Source: Megalonaias nervosa (taxonomy: Eukaryota > Mollusca > Bivalvia > Unionida > Unionidae). From it: a DNA stretch of 64,000 bases. The stretch is from the NCBI GenBank assembly GCA_016617855.1, contig JAECUM010016717.1, forward strand, positions 1-64,000, in the 5' to 3' direction. The first letter of the stretch is position 1. Each line of letters starts with the position of its first letter. The notes under the pieces are model-generated. The model was not told where the DNA came from and ran no database searches. It saw nothing but the letters and a program-made list of their open reading frames with translations. Position numbers and translations under genes: made by a program. Below, piece by piece: positions 9,019 through 18,129 of the stretch.

Positions 9019-9381
9019 ATGAACATGCCTTCCAGACTATCCAAGCTGAACGAAGCTTACGTCAATTTACATCGTGTCAGGTTAAACCTGATACCTAAGC
9101 CTAAAGAGATAGAGAATGTGAGGATGTTAGCCATAGCCCAAGACCTGATAGAAGAGGTCTTCAGAGAGGAAATCAAGAAAGAATAAGAAGAATGGACAGA
9201 GAAGTACAGACTTCAGAAGCAGAGAGAACAGGAACAACAACAGCAGCAGCAGCAAGATCCAGACAGAGATTTTGTCGACTGCCGTGTGGACACCGAAGAG
9301 TTCTCCTTCTCTTTCCGCAGATGCAGGCCATATCGTATAGGAAAGCCTGCTGCCAGACGGGGACGCAATCTTAGACAGTAA
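9019..9381 (+). pseudogene. cassette 1: small helical/basic protein (one in-frame stop)
   Basis: A 120-codon frame from the ATG at 9019 (or 9025) to TAA 9379-9381, with one TAA at 9184-9186. The N-terminal half is helical. The middle is glutamine-rich (seven consecutive Gln), and the end is basic (YRIGKPAARRGRNLRQ). A similar VDTEEFSFSF-like segment may exist in cassette 2. No known family. It is followed after 37 bases by a histone-type stem-loop. Because the frame resumes cleanly after the stop, I treat it as one gene inactivated by a point mutation. Confidence 0.5.
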
Positions 9382-9418
9382 ATTAAAGATTGCCATCACT
9401 TCCCATCAACAAAAAAAC

Positions 9419-9456
9419 AGCCCTTTTCAGGACTACCCCAATACTCTAGAAAAGAC
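9419..9456 (+). terminator. histone-type 3' stem-loop plus purine-rich element, cassette 1
   Basis: AGCCCTTTTCAGGACT forms a 6-bp stem (one mismatch) with the TTTC loop of metazoan replication-dependent histone mRNAs, followed by TACCCCA. A TAGAAAAGAC element about 12 bases downstream resembles a histone downstream element bound by U7 snRNA. Confidence 0.6.
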
Positions 9457-9719
9457 ATACTAATTCAATTGCCAAAACAAATTTGTTTTTGTGTCTTTAA
9501 AAAAAAATAGAAGTGCGTCTATAAGCACTTCGTTTCTTTTGTCAGTAAAAAAAAATCCACCCTTTGTTTTTCTGTCTTGTCAAATCGTGTATGTCTGTGT
9601 TTGTAAGTAAAAAAGTCAACGTGAGTGCTTATTTTAGGTCCGCGCGTTTGATGATTTGTTTATGGTTATGGTGAGTTTTGGTGAAAGGGATGTTTACCTT
9701 CAAGTTCGTGCTCCAGGAA
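9457..9719 (+). other. intergenic with second cassette promoter region
   Basis: AT-rich, with A- and T-runs. From about 9,690 it repeats the promoter words seen before cassettes 1 and 3 (AGGGATGTTT, GTTCGTGCT). No frame of note. Confidence 0.5.
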
Positions 9720-9725
9720 TATAAA
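9720..9725 (+). promoter_or_regulatory. TATA box, cassette 2
   Basis: TATAAA in a block nearly repeated before cassettes 1 and 3; downstream GTCAGTCTGGC and CCATTGTTGACTAG words match cassette 1. Confidence 0.6.
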
Positions 9726-9778
9726 GCAGAGCACTCGTCAGTCTGGCTACCATTGTTGACTAGTTAACTTAAAAGAAG

Positions 9779-10260
9779 ATGAGCAGACCACAAAAACTGT
9801 TGAACTCCAGATGCACCTGGAGCATGCCAGGCGCCTTCTAGATGAGTTGCCTATGGAGGCGGTACAGGAGGAAGCCAGGTTAAAAGAAGAGGAGGAAAAA
9901 AAGAAGAAGGAAGAAGAAGAAGAAAAGAAGAGAGGGATCCTGCCTCACCTTATGATAAGACTTGTCTGTGAGGTCAAACCTGAGATGAAGACGCCTACAC
10001 AACCATTACCAACACCGCAGCCACTACCTGTACCACAGCGACCGACAGCCGCTGTCCCTCAAATTGAAAATTGGGAGGTGGAGGCTTTGGAGGAATTAGA
10101 GAGACAGCGGCAAGAATGGGAGCCGCAGCAACATCATCCCCGGCTACAAAACAGAAGAAGGCAGAGGGCAGCTGCGCTCCCAAGAACAAACATCAATTGG
10201 AAGCAGGACTGGAGCCGGCGGTGCGTGTGTGGTGCCCGCCCTGGGAGATGTCATCATTAA
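9779..10260 (+). pseudogene. cassette 2: Glu/Lys coiled-coil protein
   Basis: The first ATG (9779) opens a 20-codon frame that stops. The long frame begins at ATG 9811 and runs to TAA 10258-10260, with a Glu/Lys block (KEEEEKKKKEEEEEKKRG) likely forming a charged coiled coil, then a proline-rich stretch and an Arg-rich end. The 3' codons also read plausibly in another frame to about 10,304, so a frameshift near 10,070-10,200 is possible. No family recognised. It stands between a TATA block and a decayed histone-type stem-loop, as cassettes 1 and 3 do. Confidence 0.45.
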
Positions 10261-10288
10261 CCAGGTGCATTTGGAGTTCGAAAAAAAC

Positions 10289-10325
10289 AGCCCGTCTCAC
10301 GGCTAACCAGATCTCTAGAAAAGAG
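10289..10325 (+). terminator. degenerate histone-type stem-loop, cassette 2
   Basis: AGCCCGTCTCACGGCT keeps only four to five stem pairs and a changed loop, but position, an AACCA after the stem and TAGAAAAGAG downstream match cassettes 1 and 3. Confidence 0.45.
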
Positions 10326-10391
10326 ATACTATTCAATTTGCCAATTTGTGTGAATGTGAAGTAGTGTGACTATAAACACTCACTTCTTTAC

Positions 10392-10395
10392 TGAT

Positions 10396-10433
<38 letters not shown>
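10392..10433 (+). repeat. (GT)n microsatellite
   Basis: About 20 GT dinucleotides with one interruption. Confidence 0.9.
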
Positions 10434-10435
<2 letters not shown>

Positions 10436-10440
10436 GTGTT

Positions 10441-10843
10441 TGCGTTCGCATTCGTTTGTGAGGATAGTATAGTGTGTATGTTTTATGCCTTCTCGTTCGT
10501 TGGTGAGGATAGTAAATATGGTATGTTTTATGCATTCGCGTGCGTTGGTGTGGATAGTAAATAGGTGTGTGTTTTATGCTTTCTCGTTCGTTGGTGAGGA
10601 TAGTAAATAGGTGTGTGTTTTATGCTTTCTCGTTCGTTGGTGAGGATAGTAAATATGGTATGTTTTATGCATTCGCGTGCGTTGGTGTGGATAGTAAATA
10701 GGTGTGTGTTTTATGCTTTCTCGTTCGTTGGTGAGGATAGTAAATATGGTATGTTTTATACATTCGCGCTTGTTTTTGTGGATAGTAAATAGGTGTGTGT
10801 TTTATGCATTCTCGTTCGTTGGTGTGCATAGTAAATAATATGT
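10441..10843 (+). repeat. 45/46-bp tandem repeat, about 8.8 copies
   Basis: Unit begins TTTTATGC and contains TTCGTTGGTG and GGATAGTAAATA. Two variants alternate (TTCTCGTTCG and ATTCGCGTGCG), so there is also a 91-bp higher-order period. The array sits directly in front of the cassette 3 promoter, whose CGTTCGTC words resemble the unit. Confidence 0.85.
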
Positions 10844-10889
10844 GAAGTGAGTGTAAGGGATGTTTTCGTTCACGTCCGTGCTTGAAGTA

Positions 10890-10896
10890 TATAAAA
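10890..10896 (+). promoter_or_regulatory. TATA box, cassette 3
   Basis: TATAAAA with upstream GGGATGTTTTCG and GTCCGTGCTTGAA and downstream CATTCGCGCCATTCAACGCTGA, a third version of the cassette promoter. Confidence 0.6.
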
Positions 10897-10941
10897 GCAT
10901 TGCGTTCGTCATTCGCGCCATTCAACGCTGAATATAAAAAA

Positions 10942-11330
10942 ATGGCTAGCAAGATGGAGAGAATGATAAGATTGCAGGATGTGGTAGACACACTAGGCAT
11001 GGTGGAGGAGATGCTACTTAGAATGCTACTTGGGGCTTATAGCCCGCACAGATTGGCTATGGAAATCAACAATTGAAAAAGAGGAAAGGAGATATTAAAT
11101 GAGATGATTAGAATTGAAAAGGACGAAAAGGACGATTTAGAAGGCAAAAGGAGGATGAGGGAGTGGAACGAAAAAAATAGAAAAGGAAGAAGAAAATGAA
11201 GAAAGGAAGAAACAGGAAAAGGAGGAGGAGAAGGAAAAACAGGAGGAGGAAAAGAATGAGAAGAAGAAAAAAGTGTAGGACAGAAAATAAGAAGTTGGTG
11301 GAGGAATAGACGAACTTAGAAGAAGACAAA
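10942..11330 (+). pseudogene. cassette 3: helical/coiled-coil protein, broken
   Basis: The ATG at 10942 opens 44 codons (MASKMERMIRLQDVVDTLG...) to TGA 11074-11076. The same frame then continues as a Lys/Glu-rich stretch to about 11,197 and shifts into another Glu/Lys run (EEEKEKQEEEKNEKKKK). Composition resembles the coiled coil of cassette 2. The 3' end is marked by a perfect histone-type stem-loop. Probably one gene with a nonsense mutation and a frameshift; function unknown. Confidence 0.45.
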
Positions 11331-11343
11331 GAAGAAAACCAAA

Positions 11344-11380
11344 GGCCCTTTTCAGGGCCACTCCACTGCCTCGAAAAGAT
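11344..11380 (+). terminator. perfect histone-type 3' stem-loop, cassette 3
   Basis: GGCCCTTTTCAGGGCC is an exact match to the replication-dependent histone mRNA hairpin consensus: 6-bp stem, TTTC loop, flanking A-rich 5' side and ACTCCA 3' side. TCGAAAAGAT follows at 11,371 like the U7-binding element. Confidence 0.75.
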
Positions 11381-11511
11381 ATTTATTCTTTCTTGCCTAA
11401 AATTATTTATTCCATTGTATAATTTATCTTTTAACTCACAAAAACATTATTCTCTTATCTAAATTCTTTTTAGTCAGTTGTATAATTTGGGTATAATATT
11501 ATAATATCCAC
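11381..11511 (+). other. AT-rich spacer before terminal repeat
   Basis: No frame or motif of note; ends with alternating ATA-rich sequence. Confidence 0.5.
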
Positions 11512-11562
11512 AAACACGAACGCGAATGATTCAAACTTTATATAGAAATGACACAGGTGGCA

Positions 11563-11570
11563 TGACGTCA
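11563..11570. promoter_or_regulatory. CRE/ATF palindrome TGACGTCA
   Basis: Perfect 8-bp CREB/ATF site in the first 74-bp unit. The second unit has the one-base variant TGACGTAA at about 11,640. Confidence 0.5.
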
Positions 11571-11682
11571 CGGTACTTGCTATAAACAAACACGAACGCG
11601 AATGATTCAAACTTTATATAGAAATGACACAGGTGGCATGACGTAACGGTCCTTGCTACGTTGTTGCAACTGTCCAGTACCG

Positions 11683-11690
11683 TGACGTCA
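11683..11690. promoter_or_regulatory. CRE/ATF palindrome TGACGTCA
   Basis: Second perfect CRE, in the inverted copy of the unit. At 35,600 the Ad2 terminal repeat has a decayed version. Confidence 0.5.
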
Positions 11691-11918
11691 CCCTACCTGT
11701 GCCATTTCTCTTGTCGCTATACAAAATTCCCATTGTCCCTATACAGTCCCAGGGTGTGCTAGTCGCTATACAAAATTCCCATTGTCCCTATACTATCCCA
11801 GGGTGATCTTTTGTCCCTATAAATCTTGTCCCCATACTATCCCGGGGTGGGTGGGTCTGTAATGCTAATTCTCATTGTCTCTATGCTATCCCACTACACT
11901 ACTCACACAATAGTACTA

Positions 11919-12600
11919 GTTCGAAAAGCCACGGACAGCAGTGCAATCTGGCATCCTGGTGGTGTTGATGTTGGCTAAGTGAGACTGACCAGGCTTTCGT
12001 TGTGGATGCAAACAATGACACCATCGCTCTTTGAAGAACAACAGCTGCTCTCTTTCATGGATAGCGGCGGTAAATCAACGTTGTCATGGTTCACTATGAG
12101 TGTCAGCGCCACAACATATATTTATAGCGCTTCAGGGAAATGCCCGCGTAGATTCACAAGCACGAAGCCCAATGGTGTTTGACACGCTTGGGGTTAAGTG
12201 AAGTTTCTCTGAGAATAAATGGACATCAAGAACCATCTGAAGAAGTGCTACTGAATTTCGATAATAATCATGTTGCAATTGCGTATCATCGGTTGATGAA
12301 ATTCATGGGGCGTGAGCAGAATGTTGATTCTGGTTTGCAGATATCGCAGCGGTACTTTACGATGCTATATCCGATCTATTATTGTTCGCTGGAACACCTA
12401 GATTTGGTTAGGCAGTCAGTCGTCGATATTCGCTTCCGAGCTCGTGTAGCAAGATTAAAGCAGGTGGTTACAGAGCAATCGCTGTTATATCAGACAAAAC
12501 AATGTTGCTTGAGGGCGTTGGAGGACGAATGAGAGTCATTGATGCGCCCGTAGAAAACATGTTTTCCAAACATGTAAATTTTTTCCGAACTTGTAAATTA
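11919..12600 (+). pseudogene. MCP C-terminal half, Polinton A
   Basis: Aligns along its length with the Polinton B MCP (39,440-40,152): TRLSLWM, LLSFMDSGGKSTLSW, SLRINGHQEPSEE, MGREQNVDSGLQISQ and YPIYYCSLEHLDL are shared patterns. At least two frameshifts and one stop are present. The N-terminal half is absent because Ad1 abuts at 11,917. Identification as MCP rests on position and double jelly-roll-like pattern in B. Confidence 0.7.
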
Positions 12601-12614
12601 GATGAATCATGTTA

Positions 12615-12775
12615 TGTGATACAATCACGTCAACGTTACTCTGACACCCGGTCAGATTAAAACGATGCAGTCGGCATCAGAGAAGAATGCTGGGGCAAAA
12701 ATATCTCTAAATTCTACGACGTTGTACGGCCCAAATAAATTATCGATGACTGAACGTCCATTTTGTCAACGTTGT
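12615..12775 (+). pseudogene. 5' part of pX-like gene, Polinton A
   Basis: Reads VTLTPGQIKTMQSASEKNAGAK-like sequence, matching the start of the Polinton B gene at 40,177 (SVSPTPGQIKKLQSVSKENCG). The gene stops being recognisable about 100 bases before the MITE. The hydrophobic and basic C-terminal part present in B is missing. Confidence 0.6.
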
Positions 12776-12878
12776 CAACGCCACATTTAGAATTCGCCGT
12801 ATAGATAATAATGGACGCAGAAATAACCACAGGACTGGAACATACTTTGGTGAAAGCTTAACTGTAGCAATATTCATA

Positions 12879-13284
12879 TTTGACAATGTATTTAACTTTT
12901 CAATTACATACAGACAAAAAAGAAAGCTAACCTGAAACTTTCGTCCATACGCTAAGGACTTCATCAGCAGACTGATGTGATCTCTACTGACTGTCAAAAT
13001 CGCTCGAGGGAATGGTGAACGGTGTGAACAGATTGTCCCAGATATGCGGCAGGTTGTAACTGCCCCTGTCCCTATTATAACTTGGAACTCCGTAAAAATC
13101 CTAGATCGAGAACAAGCTGGTTCGAGCGGGGGAATAAGGAATAAATTTACATCCGTGCGCACAAACCGACGATGAACAGGGACAGGGGCCGTTACAACCG
13201 GCCGCATATCTGGGATAATCTGTTAAGATTAGCTTTCTCTAGTTTTGTGTGTATGTAATTGAAAAGTTAAATACATTGTCAAAT
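12879..13284. mobile_element. foldback MITE
   Basis: TTTGACAATGTATTTAACTT at the left end is answered by its reverse complement at the right end, and a second inverted pair lies inside (about 13,027-13,075 with 13,179-13,228). The element is about 405 bp, without coding capacity, and flanked by TA on both sides, which suggests a Tc1/mariner-type target. It interrupts Polinton A between the pX-like and penton genes. Confidence 0.65.
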
Positions 13285-13299
13285 ACCACTGGAACAGAC

Positions 13300-13870
13300 T
13301 ATCGCTAACACAACGCGGCCCACGACCACAATGAAATCAGCGACGTCAACGCGGCCGGAATTTGATATTGGTTTTCCAACTCCGATAAAAGCGCCCAATG
13401 GTCGGTCACTTGAGATCGCACTGGCACAATTTTAATTTTATTATAGTTGGCCAAATATCAGAGAAGTATCGTTTGGTGGATTATCCGATAACAATTCACT
13501 GGTACTTTAGTAAGAGAACATCGAGGGGGTCTCCCCCCACCCCACCGCAGACTGGAAAGTCGTTGGCATTCTAGCAGGTTCATATCAAGTCGAACAAATC
13601 AATGATGAACGTCAGCGTAGGATCAGATCAATAACGGGAAAAGAATCAAACATTGCTATCAAAGTACATGAGTCAACACCGTTGACATATACAAGTCGTT
13701 GATCAGAACCGTGCAGGAATGGCCGCTGGGTCGCACCAGCTGTTGCTAAACAAAAACCAGAACCACAAAAATCTGATTTTCTTCCGGAGAAAATAATGCT
13801 TGAAAAGCCCGGAGATTACAGACAACACATGTTGTATCGTTATCGTATATATGTATTTTTTTTTCGGTTG
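13300..13870 (+). pseudogene. penton-like minor capsid protein, Polinton A
   Basis: Matches the B gene at 45,480: FDIGFPTPI, YYSWPNIR-like sequence and WKVVGILAGSYQVEQINDE-like sequence are readable in more than one frame. The end (PEPQKSDFLPEKIM...) matches the uninterrupted end of the B gene, where a SINE sits. Frameshifts and stops prevent expression. Penton identity is inferred from the YSWPNI and IPxGxYxIxxIN patterns of Polinton minor capsid proteins. Confidence 0.55.
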
Positions 13871-14612
13871 AGATATTTAAATCAAGTATTTATTCTGCAC
13901 GAATGTGGTACCCTTGGAGATCTGGGAGATACAAGATGGAGGTTGGAAATGAAAAAGTTAATAAACCAGTGGAATTACCTGCGTGGGATTTGGGTAAATT
14001 TGAAAAGAGTGTGTCTAGATTAATGCGGAAATTTTCACAACATAAAGAATTTCTGATACATTTACTTAATGAATATATTTTTGGATATTCACGTTTAAGT
14101 TCGCGCGATCACAATATTGTAAAATATGATTTAGAATTATTTTTTTTTTAAAAAAAGACTCCTCTAATAGAATCAGTAATTAACAAGTTTATAAATGAGA
14201 TTATAGGAGAAGTACCATACAAAACCCATTTTCTTTATTATATTAAGATCACAGAAGACCAGCTGCCTACGTTCAAACTACCATGGTTTGACATTGATAA
14301 ATTACAACGGCATATCAATAACACGATTGACGAATATTTTCCGAAGATTTATGCCGCGTGGGAAAAAACCGGGGCCTTGCCGGTAATTCTTCGACATAAC
14401 ACCGATCCGGATGGTGATGGTCGTCATGTGTCAATATGACATCAATGATTTCTGTAAGTCTAGTCTATGACGCAGTGGACGATAGCTATACTGCGTCCTG
14501 GCAAGCATCCCAAGGGCAGGACCAGTTGGGTTATGTTCTTTACAGCTTTTTTCCAGATGTCCCACCAGGTCATTTGATTGTATCAGTGCCTGTAAATCCT
14601 GTTTATTTACGA
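13870..14612 (+). pseudogene. capsid-region gene, Polinton A (homolog of 46,391-47,219)
   Basis: Short frames reading LPTFKLPWFDIDKL and DQLGYVLYSFFPDVPPGHLI correspond to the B gene that reads QQGYILYSFTPQVPPGYLIG and NPVYLRC. The gene ends abruptly at an AAT microsatellite that is the tail of LINE A. It may be a second minor capsid protein; the C-terminal phrase in B (PINPVYLRC...LTDQIGHLLDLR) resembles penton/minor capsid ends. Confidence 0.45.
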
Positions 14613-14613
14613 T

Positions 14614-14615
<2 letters not shown>

Positions 14616-14682
<67 letters not shown>
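14616..14682 (+). repeat. (AAT)n microsatellite, LINE A tail
   Basis: About 22 AAT units directly at the 3' end of the minus-strand LINE, like the (ATT)n tail of LINE B at 43,730. Confidence 0.9.
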
Positions 14683-14684
<2 letters not shown>

Positions 14685-16770
14685 GACTTTGTATAGCACC
14701 TAATCTTTAGAAGCTCTAAGCGCTTTACAACATTTGACAACACTTAAAAAACATATATAATGATATGATTACAAAAATAAAAACTAACACCACGAAATTA
14801 GAAAACAGAAAACATGCTGTAAATATTGAAGGTAAGGATACATTATTAGGTCTTTCAAGTCTGTTCTTGCAGTTGAAATAGGTGAGTTTTAAGAGCGCTC
14901 TTGAATGAGATCACTGTGTCTTTGTGTCTAAGTGCAGTGGGCAATTCGTTCCACGTTGCTGGGCCCTGGTATGCAAAAGAATGTTGTCCATATGATTTCA
15001 TTTTCATAGTGGGAATAATGAGAATACGAGTGTCAGAAGTATCTTGGTGAGTACACATGGGTGAGGTCAGATAGGTATGTTGGACTGGAGCCCGTCAGTG
15101 AAACGTAGCACAGAGAACAAATTTTGTGTTTAGTTCTGGATCGTATGGATAGCCAGTGTAGGGTACAGAGCAGGGGAGAGGCGTGCTCTGATCGTGGTAC
15201 TCTAAGGATGATGCGAGAAGCCGTGTTTTGAGCTTTTTGAAGTTTCCGGAGTAGATATTGAGACGAACCAGACAGAATTGAGTTACAATAGTCCAGTCTT
15301 GAAAGTATTAAGGAACACACAAGTGTTTTAGTGGCATCAACTGAAAGATACTTGCGAATGGAGCTGATGCGTCTCAGCTCAAGATATGCAGCCTTGCATA
15401 TGTTCATGACATGTTGGTGCAATGAGAGAGTACTGTTAAGAGTAACACCGAGGTTTTGTACTGACTGTGTGAATTTAATGTTGGTGTTGCTGATATTTAT
15501 TGTCTGAGGTAAAGGATGTGAATGAGAAAGTCTTTGTGCTGTAATCAGAATGGCTTCAGTTTTATTATCATTCATCTGCAGCTTGTTACATGTCATCCAT
15601 GATTTCACATCGGAAATGCACCTCTACGCCTTGGATGGTAGCTTCAACTTCAGCTGGATGGCTAGATTTGTATATTTGGGTGTCATCAGCATACAATTGG
15701 TGAGACACTGGATGATGATCTATGACACTTGAGAGTGGTTGAGTGTATAGAATGAAGAGAACAGGTCCAAGAACAGACCCCTGTGGAACACCACAGCATA
15801 GTTCAACTGGGCTGGAGTGTTTTCCATTTGCGGACACAATTTGTGTCCTGTTGACCAAGTAGGACTTGAACCATAGTAAGGTCGTATCATGAATGCCAAA
15901 TACATGCTGGAGACGGTGAAGTAATATATCATGGTCTAATGTGTCAAATGCTGCAGACAAGTCAAGGAGAGTGAGGACTGTAATCTTTCCGCCATCCAAA
16001 GCAGAGAGAAGGTCATTGACTACTTTCAGAAGAGTAGTTTCCGTACTGTGGCAAGGGCGATATGCAGACTGTACATTGCTAAAAAGACTGTTTGAATTCA
16101 GATGAGATACAAGTTGGGATAGAACAACTTTTCTAAGATTTTTGACATGAATGGCAGATTAGAAACTGGGCGGTAGTTCTTTAAATCATTATGGTCGAGT
16201 GTTGGTTTCTTCAGCAGAGGCTTTACAATGGCAGTTTTGTAAAATGATGGAATTCCCCAGTTGAGAGAGAGGTATTAATAACATCAGTGAGTGAAGGCAG
16301 TATTGGATCCAAGCACTCTAGCAGCAGTGACGTCGGAATCGGATCCAGTTCACATGACTTTGGTGCACTCTTCATCACGATTGTACGTACCAAATCCATA
16401 GAGACAGGTTCAAATGCTGCTAACGGTTGCCGCTGAAATTCTGTATCGCAACTGTATGGTGACGACGAGTCAACTGAAATTGTGTTGTCAAGTTTATCTC
16501 TGATGGTTTGTACTTTTGTCACGGAAGAAATTTGCAAACAGGTCCGGAAGGTCGACTAGAGAGAAGGTAGCTGGAAGTGGTGTACATTTGTTCCTTGACA
16601 TTAGCTTGTTAGTAATCTCAAATAGCTCTTTGCAGCTGAAACTTTCCGTGATCTTAGTACTGTAGTGGGCTGATTTCGCTGCATGGACTATGTTTGTGAC
16701 ATTGGTGTCCAGGTGACATGAACTATCCATCGCTGTCGCGAATACGTTTTCGTCTAACCGACCCATTTAG
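14683..16770 (-). mobile_element. L2/CR1-like LINE A, 5' truncated
   Basis: Minus-strand frames give a reverse transcriptase in three or more pieces: LLDLSAAFDTLDHDILLHRL (motif A region, about 15,930-15,980), GVPQGSVLGPVLFILY (motif B) and YADDTQIY (motif C, catalytic). A thumb/C-terminal domain runs to about 14,855. An N-terminal segment reaches 16,766; no endonuclease is present. The 3' UTR ends with GCGCTTAGAGCTTC and an ATT tail. It retains the site that is interrupted by a solo LTR in LINE B, which shows the empty site. Confidence 0.85.
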
Positions 16771-17035
16771 GTAATTTATTGGACACGCGTGATGAAGAAT
16801 TGTCTATTACTTGTATGTGCGTGACAGATCCTGAACGCCCCACAGTGAAATAAATAGCGCATAAATGACCAAAAAAATACATATTTTTTTCGTTAATTTT
16901 TTTACTATCTCTCTTAATTTTTTTGGTACTGGTGAAGTTGGTATTCCGCCTTGGTGGATTCGGGAATCCTTGCCGATTGCAACACAAGAATGTTTTTTAG
17001 CTGTCTCGCACGCCACTTACAGCCGCTCGAGTTTC
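16771..17035. other. unassigned Polinton A sequence
   Basis: Minus-strand reading gives a Lys-rich stretch (KKLREIVKKLTKK) and then a hydrophobic stretch, but no match to Polinton B. It may be the degraded start of a gene lying downstream of the next pseudogene on the minus strand. Confidence 0.3.
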
Positions 17036-17330
17036 TTATTGTCGATGCAGCTCTGACCGTATTTTCTCAATGGCGCTTGGTAGTGATAAAAATTTAGCTA
17101 TCTCATGTTGTTCGTGTAAATCCGCTAATGACAATTCCATTTCGTGTTGGAGCAATTTGATAGCCCGATATTCTGCTGCTAGTATATATATGCCCTGTTC
17201 CCGTCGCTGCTGTATCATTTCAAAATCATCGTTGATTTTTTCAGCATCAAGCTGAACCGTGAGGCCGTCTTGTAATAGTTCAATCTCAGGAATAATCTCG
17301 TTAATATTTTCTTGGTTCCTTATACAGTAG
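17036..17330 (-). pseudogene. uncharacterised helical protein, Polinton A
   Basis: The minus-strand frame includes IQQRREQGIYILAAEYRAIK and AIEKIRSELHRQ, paralleling the B gene at 49,226-49,545 (LQQRKFENKYTLPPDYRFIK, SIEKIRSEV). Predicted helical. In A it follows the ATPase directly, whereas in B it lies upstream of the HNH gene. Function unknown. Confidence 0.5.
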
Positions 17331-17344
17331 ACGTATTTCTTTAA

Positions 17345-18022
17345 TGAAAGATTTTATCCAGGCCAATTGGATGACGTGTTGCTGGATCGTGTAAACTTAT
17401 TATGATGAATCCATGCGGGGTTTTCTGAGCATGTGCAAATAAAGGTTTTAAATTTGTTTATATTCATGTCACCGGGACACCAAGTTTGATGAATATTTCG
17501 CTGGCGTATGTGTCAACAACGCTAAAAATAACCAAAAAATTACAGTTATCTCTGCTCACTTTGGGAATCTGAGTGTACCTCTGTGGAACGTATGACATAT
17601 ATGTTTTTATGTCTGCCCAGTGAAAATATTCTGGCCGGATTTGTTTGTTTGTCAAGCATGACATCATCATAAAACACTAGATTGTTGATATCCCCGTTAA
17701 GATCCTTGACGGACGGCGTATCATCGATGTCAGTGATACATTCAATAACGTCTCTGTCGGCAGTGGTGTTTTCCAAACCCGCTGCCGATTCACTGAATTC
17801 CTTGAGAACATTATAGCATGGTTGGTCATTCACAGATGGCGCTACTAAATAAAGTTTGTCTGCTTTGAGCCACCTCATTATCAGGCTGAGCAACAATTGG
17901 GTTTTACCCGACCGAGACGGACTAATTATAATGGCTCGAATAGAATTTGGTAATACTGGATGATGCTTGACCGGTGCCTGCACTCGTGTCGCTGAAAGGT
18001 CATTCACGTTCATATTGTACAA
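17345..18022 (-). pseudogene. packaging ATPase, Polinton A
   Basis: From ATG at 18,022 the frame reads MYNMNVNDLSATRVQ and then SPSRSGKTQLLLSLI, a Walker A loop whose first glycine is serine, and LVFYDDVMLDKQ as Walker B. A frameshift near 17,650 puts the C-terminal half in another frame, ending near 17,345. Aligns over its length with B (55,975-56,650) and C (26,717-27,385). The start is divergent from the PLA2 gene, as in B and C. Confidence 0.75.
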
Positions 18023-18129
18023 ATATAGTATTATTTATAGTCATTAGTTTATATTGTATTCGATGCAAGACAGTCACGGATACAACTAGGTTAAGCGCAA
18101 CCACGTTGAAAAATTAACAGGCGAGCGCT

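Larger units (their letters stand above)
1..11917 (+). mobile_element. Adintovirus-like (Maverick/Polinton) element Ad1, left end outside window
   Basis: All genes are on the plus strand and closely packed: ATPase, pX-like proteins, integrase, penton, core protein, MCP and adenain-like protease, the gene set of Maverick/Polinton viruses (adintoviruses). The right end is placed at 11,917, where the sequence reads AATAGTACT (inverted AGTACTATT, a Polinton-like terminus). The next bases resume an MCP gene of a different Polinton lineage, so Ad1 appears to have inserted into that gene. Several genes carry stops or frameshifts, so this copy is not expected to be autonomous. A second copy of the same family lies at 62,005-64,000. 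Confidence 0.85.
11512..11917 (+). repeat. right terminal repeat of Ad1
   Basis: Begins with a 74-bp unit (AAACACGAACGCGAATGATT...) present twice in direct orientation (11,512-11,584 and 11,586-11,658). A third, inverted partial copy at about 11,668-11,706 makes a hairpin. After that, a CTATACAAAATTCCCATTGT unit is repeated. The reverse complement of the 11,650-11,900 part is recognisable at 35,345-35,660, as expected of terminal inverted repeats of one family. The terminus AATAGTACT at 11,909-11,917 abuts a foreign gene. Confidence 0.7.

Noticed and set aside
8384..9399. minus-strand frames opposite the protease and cassettes, such as 9,127-9,399
   Set aside because: Low-complexity shadows (poly-Leu opposite CAG runs) of plus-strand genes.
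10441..10843. CRISPR-like array of regularly spaced repeats
   Set aside because: Units are contiguous tandem repeats without unique spacers, in a eukaryotic element.
9019..11330. true histone genes in the stem-loop cassettes
   Set aside because: The encoded proteins show no histone-fold motifs; only the 3' ends are histone-like.
11108..11361. minus-strand Ser/Phe-rich frames
   Set aside because: Shadow of the Glu/Lys-rich coiled coil of cassette 3.
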